Source of the DNA: Bactrocera neohumeralis
Taxonomy: Eukaryota; Arthropoda; Insecta; Diptera; Tephritidae
Reading direction: 5' to 3'
Length of the DNA stretch: 64,000 nucleotides
NCBI RefSeq assembly: GCF_024586455.1
Contig: NC_065921.1
Location: 77,886,720-77,950,719, forward strand
Each line of letters starts with the position of its first letter. Positions within the stretch are counted from its first letter, which is position 1. Below, piece after piece: positions 45,801 through 56,524 of the stretch. Both the position numbers and the translations under genes were made by a program. The notes below the pieces were generated by a model, which ran no database searches, was not told where the DNA came from, and worked only from the letters and a program-made list of their open reading frames with translations.

Positions 45801-48800
45801 CGCCCATAGTGAGCGCTGCACTGCCCCAGATATCATCGATATTGTGTAGGATGGTGCGACGCGGCGAGGGCTCATCACGCGTAAGCGCATTCCAAATGCT
45901 AACACCATCCAGTGCTGCAGTGTCGTTGCTTTGAGAAAGTATTAAAAAATAGAAGTCTTATAAACTGTCGCTCAAATTTGTGTGCTGGCTACTCACTGCA
46001 GTTGCTCAATTTGCCCACCAGTCGCCGCGCTCAGCAATGTCGGCAACCAATCTACGATGTGCATGCGCTGTTCGGCTACACGTGGACGTTTCTGCAGCCG
46101 TGGCGACCACAGCAACGCTGCGCCACGCACACCGCCCTCCCACACTGAGTTCTTGACGCCGCGAAGTGGCCAATTTGAGGCGTGATTAAGATTGAATCCC
46201 TCTGGTGGACCACCATTATCTGTGCTGAAGACAATTATGCAGTCTTCTAGCATTTTGTGTTTTTGCAGTTCCTGTACGATCAATCCGACCGAGTTATCCA
46301 ACTGTGTTAGCATGGCTGTACGGAATGAAAATGGAAAAGGGTTAATTAAAGATTATTGTAACGCAGAGATCGTTAAATTTCGCGGCACATTGGCCGGACA
46401 ATAGTATACGAAATCTTCCAACAACAACCGTGGATCTAATGACTCATATCCTACCCTCTAAAAAAATATGCAATATCTAGTTATCTAGTCGGTAGTTAAC
46501 ATCTTTTTCCAGTACGCGCGACTTTTACGGGGTTAAGGACCTCTCGATCCGGTAGTTAATGTCGTTTTCCAATAAGCGCGAGTTTTACGGGTTTAAGGAC
46601 CTCGAGATCTATTGGTTTTCATCGCTCTAACTCTTTTCCCGAAATCTCGTTGAACTAACGAAATCACCACTTAAATTATATATGGTACTCCAGTATTGAT
46701 ATATTCTTATAATCAAGGTCTTCAGACCCGAGTTATAACGATTTTTTAAGTAACTAATTTGTTTTATTTGAGCTTTAGCTTACCCGCAAATCGTCGCCTT
46801 CCCATCTCTTCGATATGATCGAGCTTTGCAACTGCTTCATCCGGCGCTGGCAGTGGATTATATGGATTGGCTGAATGCACCGCCGCGTGAGCGACGTAAA
46901 GAAAGAGCGGTTGGGCGGTTGCATTATGCGCAGCAATCACACGTACCGCCTCTTCCGTAACTATGTCGGTGGTGTATTTTCCATGAAAATCGTAACCGAT
47001 ATCCATACCTAGAAATGTCGATATAGAATTTAAAAAAAAGTCTAATACAGTGCATATCAGAGTCTTTTAGTTTAACTCCTGTGAGATCTTTGTATTATTA
47101 ATCTTAAAAGTTCAACTTCATACACTTTTAATAACGTAGTTCTTGAGTCTTATCCAAAGATTTCAGATTCAGTCAGTTGAATTTTTGAAAATATTTCTTA
47201 TTGTAGGTCTCTTTACAATTACCTTTCCGCATATCCAAGCCCCACATGCCATGCTCCACTGCTGTATGATCGAAATAATCATGATGTCCCGTCCAGAAGC
47301 CTACGTGTGACTTGAAGCCGCGCTGTAAAGGCGTATACACACTTTTGTAATGACCCAAGTGCCACTTGCCGGCAATGTGTGAGGAGTAACTGGAATATAC
47401 ATACATTTTCAAAAAAACAAACGGTATGAATATAAGAAAGTCAGGAAAAATTTTATAACTCTCAAGGTCGAGTTAGATAGTTGATCTTACCCCAGTTCGT
47501 TGAGGTACTGCGGTAAAATTTTCTCAGTCAATGGCAGACCTCGCGGTTCCGCACCATACAGCACCGTATGCTGCATACCTAAAGATAGTGAAAGAAACAC
47601 CAAAATTTTAATTTAATTTCCTGAATTCGGTAATATGGAGTATAGTTGTACATAATATTTACAAACAGTTGAAAAAAGGGTAGCTTTAAGATTGCTAATT
47701 AGCTTTGCGACCTCAGGAAGGACTTTATTTATTGAAAAAAATGTGTAGAAATTTCGACTGCATATGTCACCAAAGATATACAGATAGACAGTCATCAAAC
47801 CATCGCCTTCATCAGTCGCAGTATATAATCGAAACAAAGTCGGTTTCAAAGCTCAAATACAAAACAGTTGGTCTAACCAAGCGACCTATTAATTTCTAAA
47901 AACGTAGAATTTATTTTAATTTTCATCTCACCGGTATGTATTGGATATTTTCCCGTCATCAACGCCGATCTGGATGGTGTACATATTGGATTTACATAAT
48001 AATTATTCAATATGAGTCCAGAAAATGCTAATGCATCGATATTTGGTGTGGGAATTTGTGCTGAACCATGAAAGCCAACATCGTTGAAGCCCTAAAATTT
48101 AATTAGAAGAAATATAATATATTCGTTAAGCCTCATCCTGGCAGAGTAATATATAATTATGTTCATAAATGTATGATCCTACAAGTTTTAATCACTATCT
48201 GAACCTATAAAGCAAGGCACGGCCTATTTAGAAAAATCGAATTGTTGGAAAACTCTGTTGTTTTGCAAGTCTAGGTCAACAGCTTAAAAGTATAGACTCC
48301 TTCCGGGAACTAACTGTGTCTTGAAAGTAAGATAGGAACTGTAAAGTACTGGCATCGCAAGAGGCAGTCAAAATAATGAGCTACGGAGGTTGAGGCTAAT
48401 AAGGCTGAATAATAGCCTTGACAGACGGCAGCGTTAATCCGGATTAACTGCGCACTTAATCAGATCCAAATTTGTAGGTGACAGACGGCGACTATCTTAG
48501 AAACTCTCATAAACAGCTCATTGCCTTTTTATAATATTTTCAATGAAAATTGATAGAAGATAAACATTACGGTTGTTAGCCGACTAATTTTTACCAAACC
48601 ATTTTTTATTACAAAAACATATCAACACATTATTTTTAAAACTGCATCATAACATAAAAGTTTTATTGATATTATATTGAGAATTTGATAAACAGCTGTC
48701 ATAATCTCTACTAGATGCAATTATTTTTCCAAGTCAACGAAGAGTTCTAACTGAGCTGTTGCTCTATGTGGTACAACTAACCGAAAAATGCAATTAATCT

Positions 48801-49571
48801 GGTTTCCTCTGAATAATAGCTTCTTTCATTATATTGGCATGGATTGAACTAGAGAGCTCACCTCCTCTTTGAGATTCATAAGCTCTACTAGACAATTATT
48901 TTCTTACATACTCGTAGTACGAAGAGTTCCAATTGGTTGTTGCGCTATTATATGGGTATACTACCGAAATTTTCTGAATAATAGTGGCATGGATTGAACT
49001 CAGCACTTCCTCCTTGTTTGTTGCACTCGCATTATGCTCTTATTTCTTCAACCGCTTAGACTAATTATCTGGCTTCGTCGATGTATGAAGGACTACATAA
49101 ATTATTAAAATGCCAAAGTGCTGGATCAACTTTCTAAATTCGATCCTACGATCGAATCTAAGCCAGAAAAATCTAACCAGATTAGATATTCCGACAGTCG
49201 GGTCAACGTAACCAGAACAAACCCAGATTTTTATCTGTCCAAGAACTCTCAAATCGGAAACATTCCTCTAAATTACTTCGGCAATCTTTACTGCCGCTAC
49301 AGCAACCACAACAACCTGGTTTGCAACCAATATCACTTTAAATTGTGAACTCTCTATATCCCTTTGAAACGTTTTCCATGCTTAAGGTTATAGTCAAATT
49401 ATTTATGTAATTTTAAAGAAATTTAAAAATATCAAATGTACTTACCAAATCATCTGCTAAAATAAATATAATATGCGGTCGCTTCTCCTCAAGATTCTCC
49501 GCGCTGTTTTGTGTCTTGCAGGCGGGTATACTTAGTAAAAATATTCCATAGAGTATTTGTGTAAATCTCAT
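42811..49571 (-). CDS. arylsulfatase B-like sulfatase
   Basis: A predicted lysosomal or secreted sulfatase that removes sulfate esters from glycosaminoglycan-type substrates. The eight exons (minus strand) are 49571-49446, 48091-47932, 47578-47491, 47389-47223, 47008-46784, 46315-45997, 45928-45503 and 42982-42811. All phases agree and give 560 residues, near the length I expect for fly arylsulfatase B paralogues. The first residues, MRFTQILYGIFLLSIPAC, are a signal peptide. Asp40-Asp41 (LADDL) bind calcium. Cys79 of CTPSR is the residue converted to formylglycine. GKWHLG is at 132-137, and FSTDNGG holds further metal ligands. Exon 8 encodes the conserved end (ETAVPASNKPDDPRGDP, then NYVWTNFGD). 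The exon 7 donor overlaps an in-frame TAA, so exon 8 is easily missed. Several paralogues are known in flies, so I give no symbol. Confidence 0.93.
43135..44170 (-). mobile_element. DDE transposase relic in the last sulfatase intron
   Basis: The left end AGGGTGATCCGTTTCGTGG (43136-43154) is the family terminal repeat. The minus strand encodes, from the right, ARSKENIAAVVESVCEGHAESMRR (about 44020-43940), KQAKLPHLGKV (about 43775-43745), then VGGTIGPSFFKNYAGEDVTVNG and HYRTMITDYLMPEIE (about 43690-43560), and ITHVIRQLPV..NWTQEMDQLRRS (about 43375-43270). The QQDGA block is damaged and stops are frequent. It is inserted between sulfatase exons 7 and 8 in the sulfatase orientation. Confidence 0.75.
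44220..45240 (-). mobile_element. LINE fragment in the last sulfatase intron
   Basis: Minus strand: WRRNVEERVKKVSGTLYICKK (about 44810-44745) is a reverse transcriptase thumb-like segment. TDGSNMANRVGVGIFSSKLG then LPEYCSIFQADV (about 44480-44360) is the start of an RNase H domain. The frames between are broken. It lies beside the DDE relic, and together they make up most of the 2.5-kb intron. The RNase H start resembles that at 3450-3520, suggesting related families. Confidence 0.7.
46491..46610. repeat. 60-base tandem duplication in a sulfatase intron
   Basis: Two units of 60 bases (46491-46550 and 46551-46610), each starting GGTAGTTAA and containing TTTTCCA, GCGCGA and TTAAGGACCTC. They are moderately diverged. 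The repeat lies in the intron between exons 5 and 6 and does not touch the splice sites. Confidence 0.75.
48413..48806. mobile_element. MITE copy 2 in the first sulfatase intron, right end truncated
   Basis: The left end TAGCCTTGACAGACGGCAGC and the next 70 bases match copy 1 at 781 almost exactly. The interior is shuffled and part of the central hairpin is lost. The right side matches copy 1 as far as ATGCAATTAATCTGGTTT, and the last 20 or so bases of the terminal repeat are missing. CTGAATAATAG lies across the left border (48405-48415) and again just past the broken right end (48809-48819). Confidence 0.75.
48708..49017. repeat. diverged tandem duplication overlapping MITE copy 2
   Basis: Blocks TCTACTAGA..CAATTATTTT, CGAAGAGTTC, CTGAATAATAG and GGCATGGATTGAACT occur in order at about 48708-48870 and again at about 48893-49017. 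Only the first unit contains the MITE right-end sequence. The duplication therefore preceded the MITE arrival, or the second unit lost it. Confidence 0.5.
49183..49330 (+). repeat. (CAA)n-tailed retroposon-like repeat, copy 2
   Basis: CCGACAGTCGGGTCAACGTA and AACCAGAACAAACCCAGATT, then CTGCCGCTACAGCAACCACA ending ACAACC. It is similar to 10015-10105 and 58075-58150, and lies in the first sulfatase intron. Confidence 0.55.
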
Positions 49572-50155
49572 TTTGTCTTGTTGCTGAAAATAGTTATAGA
49601 AAATTATTACGATGAGAATCGAGTCTTTGACAAATAAAGACTCATATGAATTTGATTAGAAAACAATAGAGTAACATAGTACTTCGAAAATTCTAAACTT
49701 TTGACTGTTCAGATTTTTTTTCATTCGAAATTACAGTTAATAACAGTGGCCTTGTGAGGCCTTTTCTCCATATTTCGAGAGACTTGAAAGCATTTATCAA
49801 TATCATGTTTTGATCAAACAGTGATACGATCTTTATATTTCCACTAAGCCCAACGGAAATTCAATACTAAAATATTATGACAAATCAGAGATTCAAAACT
49901 TTAGTTTCGAGTTACATCAATAAGTGTTAAGACACAGGTTGTTGAATAAAACATAACTCTGAGTATTATCGCTTATAAGATCAGCACATCAGTAGAAAAG
50001 CTAACGTTAATAACCCAAGGTGGGAGTAAGAGAGGTAGAGGTAAGGAGATGATGGAAGAGATTAAACAGAAGCAGAATCTACAATGGTCTGCTCTTCCGC
50101 CCTTTGCTGCTTGGATCTCCTCTGTCGTCTCAAAATGCTTGCCTTTCATCGACCT
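49572..50155. other. sulfatase upstream region
   Basis: Should contain the sulfatase promoter and leader, read leftwards. No clear TATA box, gene or repeat is seen. Confidence 0.4.
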
Positions 50156-50159
50156 TTTC

Positions 50160-50757
50160 AGGGATCATACTCAAAGATACATGACTCGTCACCTGTGATT
50201 ACGTTATTCAAAAATTAGGGGTCACTTTCACACATGTTCAAATTTTCTTGGCACACTTCCACTCGCCGCAATTTCTGGTCGTCCGTGAGCACTTTTGGGA
50301 CTATCTTTGCGCACATCTTGCGCATATTCAAGTGCTCCGTCACAGTGTCATGAACCACAGATTTTGATAAATTTAACATTTGACCAATTAAAGGAACACT
50401 TAGTCGACGGTCTGAGTTAACAACTTTGCGCACACGAGTCATAATCTCAAACAAGGACAAACCGAAATCGCAGATCTCCCAGCACGATCTTCATCAGCCA
50501 CCTCTTCCCGGTCCTCCAAAAAGACCTGGTGCCACAGAAACACACCTTCTTGCTAAAGCAACATCTGGGTAAGCCTGCTTGATCATATCAAACGTCTCTG
50601 TTGCAGATTTTCCGAATTGCACACAGAATTTAATCGCGTACCTCTGCTCTAACGAACGCTGCATTTTCGGCAAAAATGTTTTTCATCACTGGAGACAACA
50701 GCCGCTAAAAACGTCAGTCGCAAGAAAATGTTACTTTCCGGACAAACTCTGTAGGTA
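50160..50757 (-). mobile_element. mariner relic, N-terminal half, same family as 18138
   Basis: The right end is TTTCCGGACAAACTCTGTAG, whose complement matches the left end at 18140. Read leftwards it encodes QRSLEQRYAIKFCVQFGKSA, a helix-turn-helix, SLFEIMTRVRKVVNSDRRLS then LIGQMLNLSKSVVHDTVTEHL, a second helix-turn-helix, and NNVITGDES with the first catalytic Asp. It breaks off near 50160, so the catalytic core is missing. A frameshift lies near 50460. This copy keeps the region deleted in the 18-kb copy. Confidence 0.8.
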
Positions 50758-50814
50758 TTTATGTACGTGAACTAGTCCCTGATTTTTCACGATATTGTTC
50801 TCTAAGAATATACC

Positions 50815-50960
50815 ATTTGTCGGAGCCGCTCGATATCGGATGACCATAGCATATTACTGTCATACAAAGTGATCGATCGGCATCAAGCGTTTGAATGGAA
50901 GACTCTTTCATTTGGCAAAAGATATATTCACGAAATTCAGCTTGAGTTATTGCCTAAGGC
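50815..50960 (-). repeat. dispersed 150-base-unit repeat, single unit
   Basis: The reverse complement contains the diverged marker ACAGTAATATGCTATGGTCA, preceded by CTTGATGCCGATCGATCAC and followed by GATATCGAGCGGCTCCGACA. It is one unit of the family at 6786, without head or tail. Confidence 0.55.
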
Positions 50961-51328
50961 AATTTTTTTGCTAACCGTCTCAATTTCTTGACCTTCACTT
51001 GCCGGATGCAGCTGCCAAAGCTTTGACAATGACTCGTTCGTCACTTGTTTGTAACTACATTTACATATAATATCCAATATCGAAGTGATCTTCATTTCTG
51101 AGATCATTCATATACTTACTTACATACATCTGTATCGGTATATTTGCGGAAATGTAAGTATTTATCTTGTAACAATTAGTCAAAGTGCACTTGACTGTTG
51201 AAATTTAAGAATATAATTGTTTATAAGTAGAAGTGCATACTTATGTAAATTGTACTTCAAGGCAAATGTATCGGGTAGCTATTTATAACTACTTACACAA
51301 ATGTTCGTACATACTATATAGTATATAG
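50961..51328. other. intergenic spacer, no feature seen
   Basis: AT-rich spacer with TACATACAT tracts near 51120. No coding sequence is seen. Confidence 0.5.
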
Positions 51329-51330
51329 TA

Positions 51331-53878
51331 GGATGTTTTTTTTAACTATTAATTTTTTTGAATCCCGTCACGAAATTTCCTTGCAAAAAACCTAAAAAAA
51401 TTCCCTGAAAATGTTAGCCCTAAATATTAACATTAAGAACTGGAACAAGGCATGTAAAAAATTTTCATTGAAAATACACTACAATCGTGATTTTTTTTAT
51501 TTATCTTTAAATTCTTACAGCTCAGAGCTATTTTATGGCATCGCTTTGACTTTAGATGTATATTCCTCAGAATCGTTCACTCTGCAAAAGTGCTCAGTGC
51601 AACAAAGTCGTAACTCACACCGGCGAGGTAGTACGGGGCTCTAAACCCGATTTTTCCACGATTTACGCATTTTTTTGTATGCATAAATCTCGTAAATGAC
51701 AAGATCTATAGAAAAAAAATGGTTATGCCAAATTTGTAGGAAATTTTATTTGCTATAGAAAAGGTCTAAGGTCAAAATCGCTAACATTAATACTTCTCGA
51801 GATATTCGGCTTTTTAAGTAAGTATGGAATTTTCATAGATTTTTTAATACATACCATCTATATGTACTGTGCCCAAAAAATAAGGTGCATACATTTGAAT
51901 TTAAACTGCGCGCGTCGAAGGATTTGGAGAAGTATTTTTTTTAGGTTGGTAGTACTGTCAGTCACATTTATGTCAAATTTCATGTCAAAATATTCATTAG
52001 TGTTTGAGATACGTGTCGTTTTGTGAGCTGCTAAAAGTGAGTTTTTCGTTTTTTGTGATGTCGAAATTTGTTGAGCAAAGAATTAGCATTAAATTTTGTT
52101 TACGGAATCAATTTTCTGCTGCGGATACGTTGAGGATGGTGCAGAAAGCCTTTGGTGATGAGGCTATGTCTAAAAAAAGTGTTTACAAGTAGTATAGTGA
52201 GTTGCATGAGTGCGTTCAGGGCTGGTCGAAGAGTGTCTGGCGTCACTGTCTCTGGCGGCGAGAGCTTTCATTATAAGACTTGTATGGGTGCCGGGCCACA
52301 GCGGAATCGCGGGTAACTGCAAAGATGATGAGCTAGCAAGGAAAGGCACCCTAGAATCACTATCGGTAGAATGGGAACGGGTAGGTGCTCCGGCATCCTT
52401 TTGTGTTCTACTACTAGATAGCTGGGCCTCGCGGCTGCTCGGTCAGCGATGGGCCAGCATTAGTACCTGCGCGGTCGCAAAAGCCTTTTGGCCAAAGATA
52501 GATCGAAGGAGATCTAGGGATCTCTTTGCCCTCAACAAGGCTAGCCTCTCATTAATGATGGGGCTCTTGACGGGCCTGTAAGACTGAGAATTTTACCGGA
52601 CGCCGCATGCAGAAGCTGCTTGGAAGAAGATGCAGTGGAAACTAGCCAGCACTTCCTTCTTGACTGCCCTGCTTTTGGGAGATCAAGACTGAGGCACTTG
52701 GGGGCACATACTTTCAGATATCCCACCGATCTGGCGGGCATTGAAATTAAGCGCCTCTGTAAATTTGTACTGGATACTAAATGGTTTGCCGATCTCTAAG
52801 TTCGAACACGGGAGTTCGAGTTTCAACGGCTTCACAAAGGTGCGATCTCCGATCAGCCGTCTTACCTAGTATAGTGAGTTCCAAGCCAGCCGTGAACGTG
52901 GCGAAGACGAAGAGCGTCCAGGGCGACCATCAACCTCAACCGACGAAGCTCCCGTCCAACAAATCAAAGGTTTGGTGTTGAAAAACCGTCGATTAACAAT
53001 TAGAGACCTTGCTGATGAAGTTGGCATATCGAAAGGCTCAGCCAATACCATTTTGAAGGATGTTTTGAGCCTCAAGCGCGTCAAATCTCGACTGGTACCG
53101 AAAACATTGAATTTTTTGGAAAAAACGGCGTCGCGTTGAAGTGTGTGAAACGATGCTTTCCGACTACCAGGGTGTCATGAAACGCATTATAACTGGCGAT
53201 GAGACTTGGATCTATGCTTACGACCTCGAAACAACCGATCAATCGAGCGAATATCGTGCCAAAACAGAGCCGAGACCAAAAAAATCGAGCCAAAGTCGCT
53301 CAAAAATCAAGGTCATGTTGACTGTTTTCTTCGATTATCGTGATGTTGTGCATTATGAATTCCTTCCAACCGGTCAAACAGTCAACAAGGAATATTATTT
53401 GAACGTTATGCTTCGTTTGCGTAACGCTATCCGCCTAAAAAGGACGGAATTGTGGAAAAACAATTCTTGGTTTTTACACCACGATAATGCACCATCCCAT
53501 ACTGCCCTCGTAATTAATGATGATTTCGCCAAAAATCAACCCATATCGTTCCGCAAACCGTATTCACCTGATCTGGCGCCGTGCTACTTTTGGCTGTTCA
53601 CCAAGCTCTAAAGACCGCTCCGTGGACAACGTTTTTATACGATAGAGGAGATTCAAGCCGCAGCGAAGACGGAACTGAAGGACATCCCGGAAAGTGACTA
53701 CAAGAAGATTGGAAAATCCGTTGGCATAAGTGCATTGCAACGGTAGGGGATTACTTTGAAGGGTCCAGTTCTTAATGTTAATATTAAGGACTAAAATTTT
53801 CAGGGAATTTTAGTAGGGTATTTCCAAGGAAATTTCGTGACGGGATTGAAGTTAAATAGTTAAGAAAAAAATACACCC
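51331..53878 (+). mobile_element. nearly complete mariner with long inverted repeats
   Basis: TA flanks both ends (51329-51330 and 53879-53880). The ends are inverted repeats of about 120 bases sharing ATCCCGTCACGAAATTTCCTTG, ATTCCCTGAAAAT and AATATTAACATTAAGAACTGG. That is much longer than the roughly 30 bases of classical mariners. The transposase starts at 52058 (MSKFVEQRISIKFCLRNQF). Its reading frame is interrupted by a TAG in KxYSE, by the LINE at 52204-52866 and by a single-base shift near 53116. TGDETW at about 53189 and HHDNAPSH at about 53480 carry the first two catalytic aspartates. The third block reads SPDLAPCYFWLF, where the family has Asp after the Cys. A TAA follows KL at about 53610. 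Not functional. Confidence 0.9.
52204..52866 (+). mobile_element. LINE 3' fragment nested in the mariner, 14-base target duplication
   Basis: TAGTATAGTGAGTT occurs at 52190-52203 and again at 52867-52880, a perfect 14-base duplication of mariner sequence. Between them lies a 5'-truncated LINE. It begins in the RNase H domain (VWVPGHSGIAGNCKDDELA) and continues through about 120 codons in one frame. After a frame change it continues with CRSCLEEDAVETSQHFLLDCPAFGRSRLR and ends TKWFADL and a stop at about 52799. The 3' end, GTGCGATCTCCGATCAGCCG, has no poly-A and matches the end of the 2960-3640 copy. The insertion is later than the mariner. Confidence 0.9.
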
Positions 53879-53880
53879 TA

Positions 53881-55345
53881 GTATATACAAATATATGTCA
53901 AATCTGAAATGTTATTTTAAAATTCACAAGATATATTCTTCAACATCAAAGACCTAGCCTAAACGGTGATCTATATTGATAATAAACCCCTCTATGGGCA
54001 GATATTAAGTCAGAAGACATGTGAAGTTCTCACGTGAAGTTAGGTTAGCCTCAAAGATATATCAGTAAAGACACAGCAGATTTTGGACGTGTTTATGTTC
54101 TACGATTAAGCCGTGAATCATTGATATTCTAGAAGTATTTAGTATTCCTTATGAAGGGACTAAAATTGAGGATTTTTTACGAACAATTCTACGCAATTAT
54201 ATGAACACCAAAGCGCAATAGGTAGAATGGGTGCTCTAACTACGTCTAGCAGATCATCATACAAGTTCAAACGGTAGCGATCTGGTTGAAGGACACCAGT
54301 GAAGTTTTCTGTCAACGAACACTATGAAATAATCAGAGTCTTTAGTCTTTTAATGGACAAGAATCGTATCTTGGCTTGGAAACCAAGCTTATTGAGCTCT
54401 GTCAAGTTCGGTTTCCAATCCAATCAAAGTTTAGGACGCAAGCTTTAAGCCTAAACGTATTCTCACAACATATTTGGTTGGAAAAGACAAGGGTTTTTCA
54501 CTATTTCTAAAGCGCGTTTAGAAAATTTTTGGATGCGAAACAGCAAACCGAAGTATAGATGGATAGTTTCATGGCATTTAAAGTGGAAATATTTGATTTG
54601 TATGAGGAGATCACCACAAAAACAAATATTCCAAAGTTCTCTTTAAAATATTTTAATTCCAAATTTTTAATGTAAAGTGGAAAAGGTAGGCTGAGAAATA
54701 TAAGACTATTAAGTATTTAAAAAACCTTTATCCATATTATGAAAGGCCACACATTGTTAACGCCTGAATGAGACTATTGCTTCACTTCTTTGTAAATAAA
54801 ATAAAGACTATATCTACAATATACAGTTCATACATATGTTTAAACAATCAATAAACAAAATTGTAAGATACTATACTAAATAAAACGAAAGCATTGTACT
54901 TGACAGTTAGCAATGACAGTGAAAAATACTGCTCAACTTCGCAAAGTTGAACGAGTCTGTATAGTATTGAATGTAACTAGACGTCAATACTGCGAGATAC
55001 AACAAAATTTGGTTTAAAAAAAAGACTAGTTAACCGATTTTTTCTAGTTTACTACTGATAGGTAGTAAGTAATGTTAGATTAGTAGTCAAAATCTGCTTT
55101 TGATAATTTTCCTCATTTTATTCTTAGCCCTTAATTAGTGGCACGAGTATACGGGCCTCCCAAAGGTCATGAGTACATAATATGAATAAGTGATACTAGA
55201 ACTTTCTAGAACTTTTTTCATTAATGGTATTCTCACATTTGCTTGCCTGTGTCTGCTGTCATCAAAGAAACAGTCGTCGAATTCGCGACTTTGTTTCCAT
55301 GTCACTGTTGACAGTCATAACTTCGAAGTCGTAGATATTTAAAGT
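53881..55345. other. intergenic, no gene seen
   Basis: About 1.5 kb with no recognisable domain. One short perfect hairpin, CAACTTCGCAAAGTTG (54934-54949), is the only structure I noted. It could include transposon debris. Confidence 0.4.
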
Positions 55346-55349
55346 AAAA

Positions 55350-55712
55350 TCCTCTCTCGACGAAAAAAAACCAAACTCTACAAGTCACTCATCATCTCCG
55401 TCCTGCTATATGGTGCAGAGGCTTGGACGACGTCAACATATGATAAGTCGACGTTATGAGTTTTCGAGAGTAAGGTTCTGGTGAAAATTTATGGTGCTTT
55501 ACGCATTGGCAACGGCGAACACCGCAGTCGATGAAACGATGAGCTGTACGAGATATACGACGCCATTGACATAGTTCAGCGAATTAAGAGACAGCGGCTA
55601 CGCTGGCTAGGTCATGTCATCCGAATGGATGAAAACACTGCAGCTGTGAGAGTATTCGACGCAATACTCGCAGAGGGAAGCAGCGGGAGAGAAAGACCTC
55701 CACTCCGTTTGT
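55350..55712 (+). mobile_element. RTE-like LINE fragment, longest C-terminal copy
   Basis: Encodes LYKSLIISVLLYGAEAWTTS (reverse transcriptase thumb; the YGAEAW motif is typical), then ESKVLVKIYGALRIGNGEHRSR, LYEIYDAIDIVQRIKRQRLRW and LGHVIRMDENTAAV. A stop and a frameshift interrupt it. It ends within the PPLR segment at about 55710, where a different transposon sequence begins. The order of motifs confirms what the shorter fragments at 2236, 17815 and 28850 belong to. Confidence 0.8.
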
Positions 55713-55724
55713 ATTTCATAATGA

Positions 55725-56520
55725 ACCGGCTTACTTCGGAATGACATGTGCAAATCGTCGAAATTTATTACCAAAATAATGATTCGGTTTGAACGCTGCG
55801 TCCGGTAAATCTAGCAAGCATGGATCGGTTTCGCAACACGTTTACTCTACTGAATACTGCGCGTTCTCAGCGGGATCGTACAGTGCGCACCAAGACGCTA
55901 TTGCTGCTGTGGTGCAGAGTATAGAAGACCGGAATGAGTCCGGCTGACATAGCGGATAACGATACGGGCTCTGTCAATCCACTTAATGCAAGATTTACGA
56001 AAAGATCTTGGCTTGCGGGCTTATTATAGTCCAATCCCCATGCATGACTAGAAGCCAACCGACCATCAAGCACTTCACACGTTCGGTGAATGGGTCCAAA
56101 CGGGGTCTATAACTCTTCAAAAATGAAGCCGGCTAGAATATTAGAGTCAATGGGAAACGCTTGATTAATAACTTTTTCGTGTCATCTCTGAAGGATGTGA
56201 ATGTGAACGACCTTTATTTGAAAGAAGACGTCACTACCTGCCGTCAGAGTCAACGAAACCATGAATACATTGAAGGAAACTTTTGCTGAGCACATTATGT
56301 CGAGTCGTATGCCTGACGCGTGGCCTGCAAGATCTATTTAACACCGCTGGACTATTTTTTATGCGGTAATATGAAGTCGCTTGCCTACGCAGATTAACAG
56401 GACACGATTGACGCATTATCCTCCAAGATTATTCGGCGCGTTATTACAGTGGTTGGAAGTTGGGTCTCTCGCCTGGAATTTTTTCGAGCGGTCGCGGCGC
56501 TTGCTTGCCTGAAATAGTTT
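55725..56520 (+). mobile_element. degraded DDE transposase relic
   Basis: Frames shift often. Recognisable scraps are STLMQDLRKDLGLRAYYSPI (compare TWRILRKDLGLHLYKI at 24 kb), FGEWVQTG, RVACKIYLTPLDYFLCGNMKSL (the third acidic block; the family has LDYFLWG) and WLEVGSLAW. It belongs to the same superfamily as the copies at 23930 and 43135, but to a more distant lineage. Confidence 0.55.
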
Positions 56521-56524
56521 TTTA

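Noticed and set aside
45499..45807. TAA at 45501-45499 as the true end of the sulfatase
   Set aside because: The protein would lack the conserved C-terminus, which is found with correct phase at 42982-42811. The stop overlaps a consensus donor.
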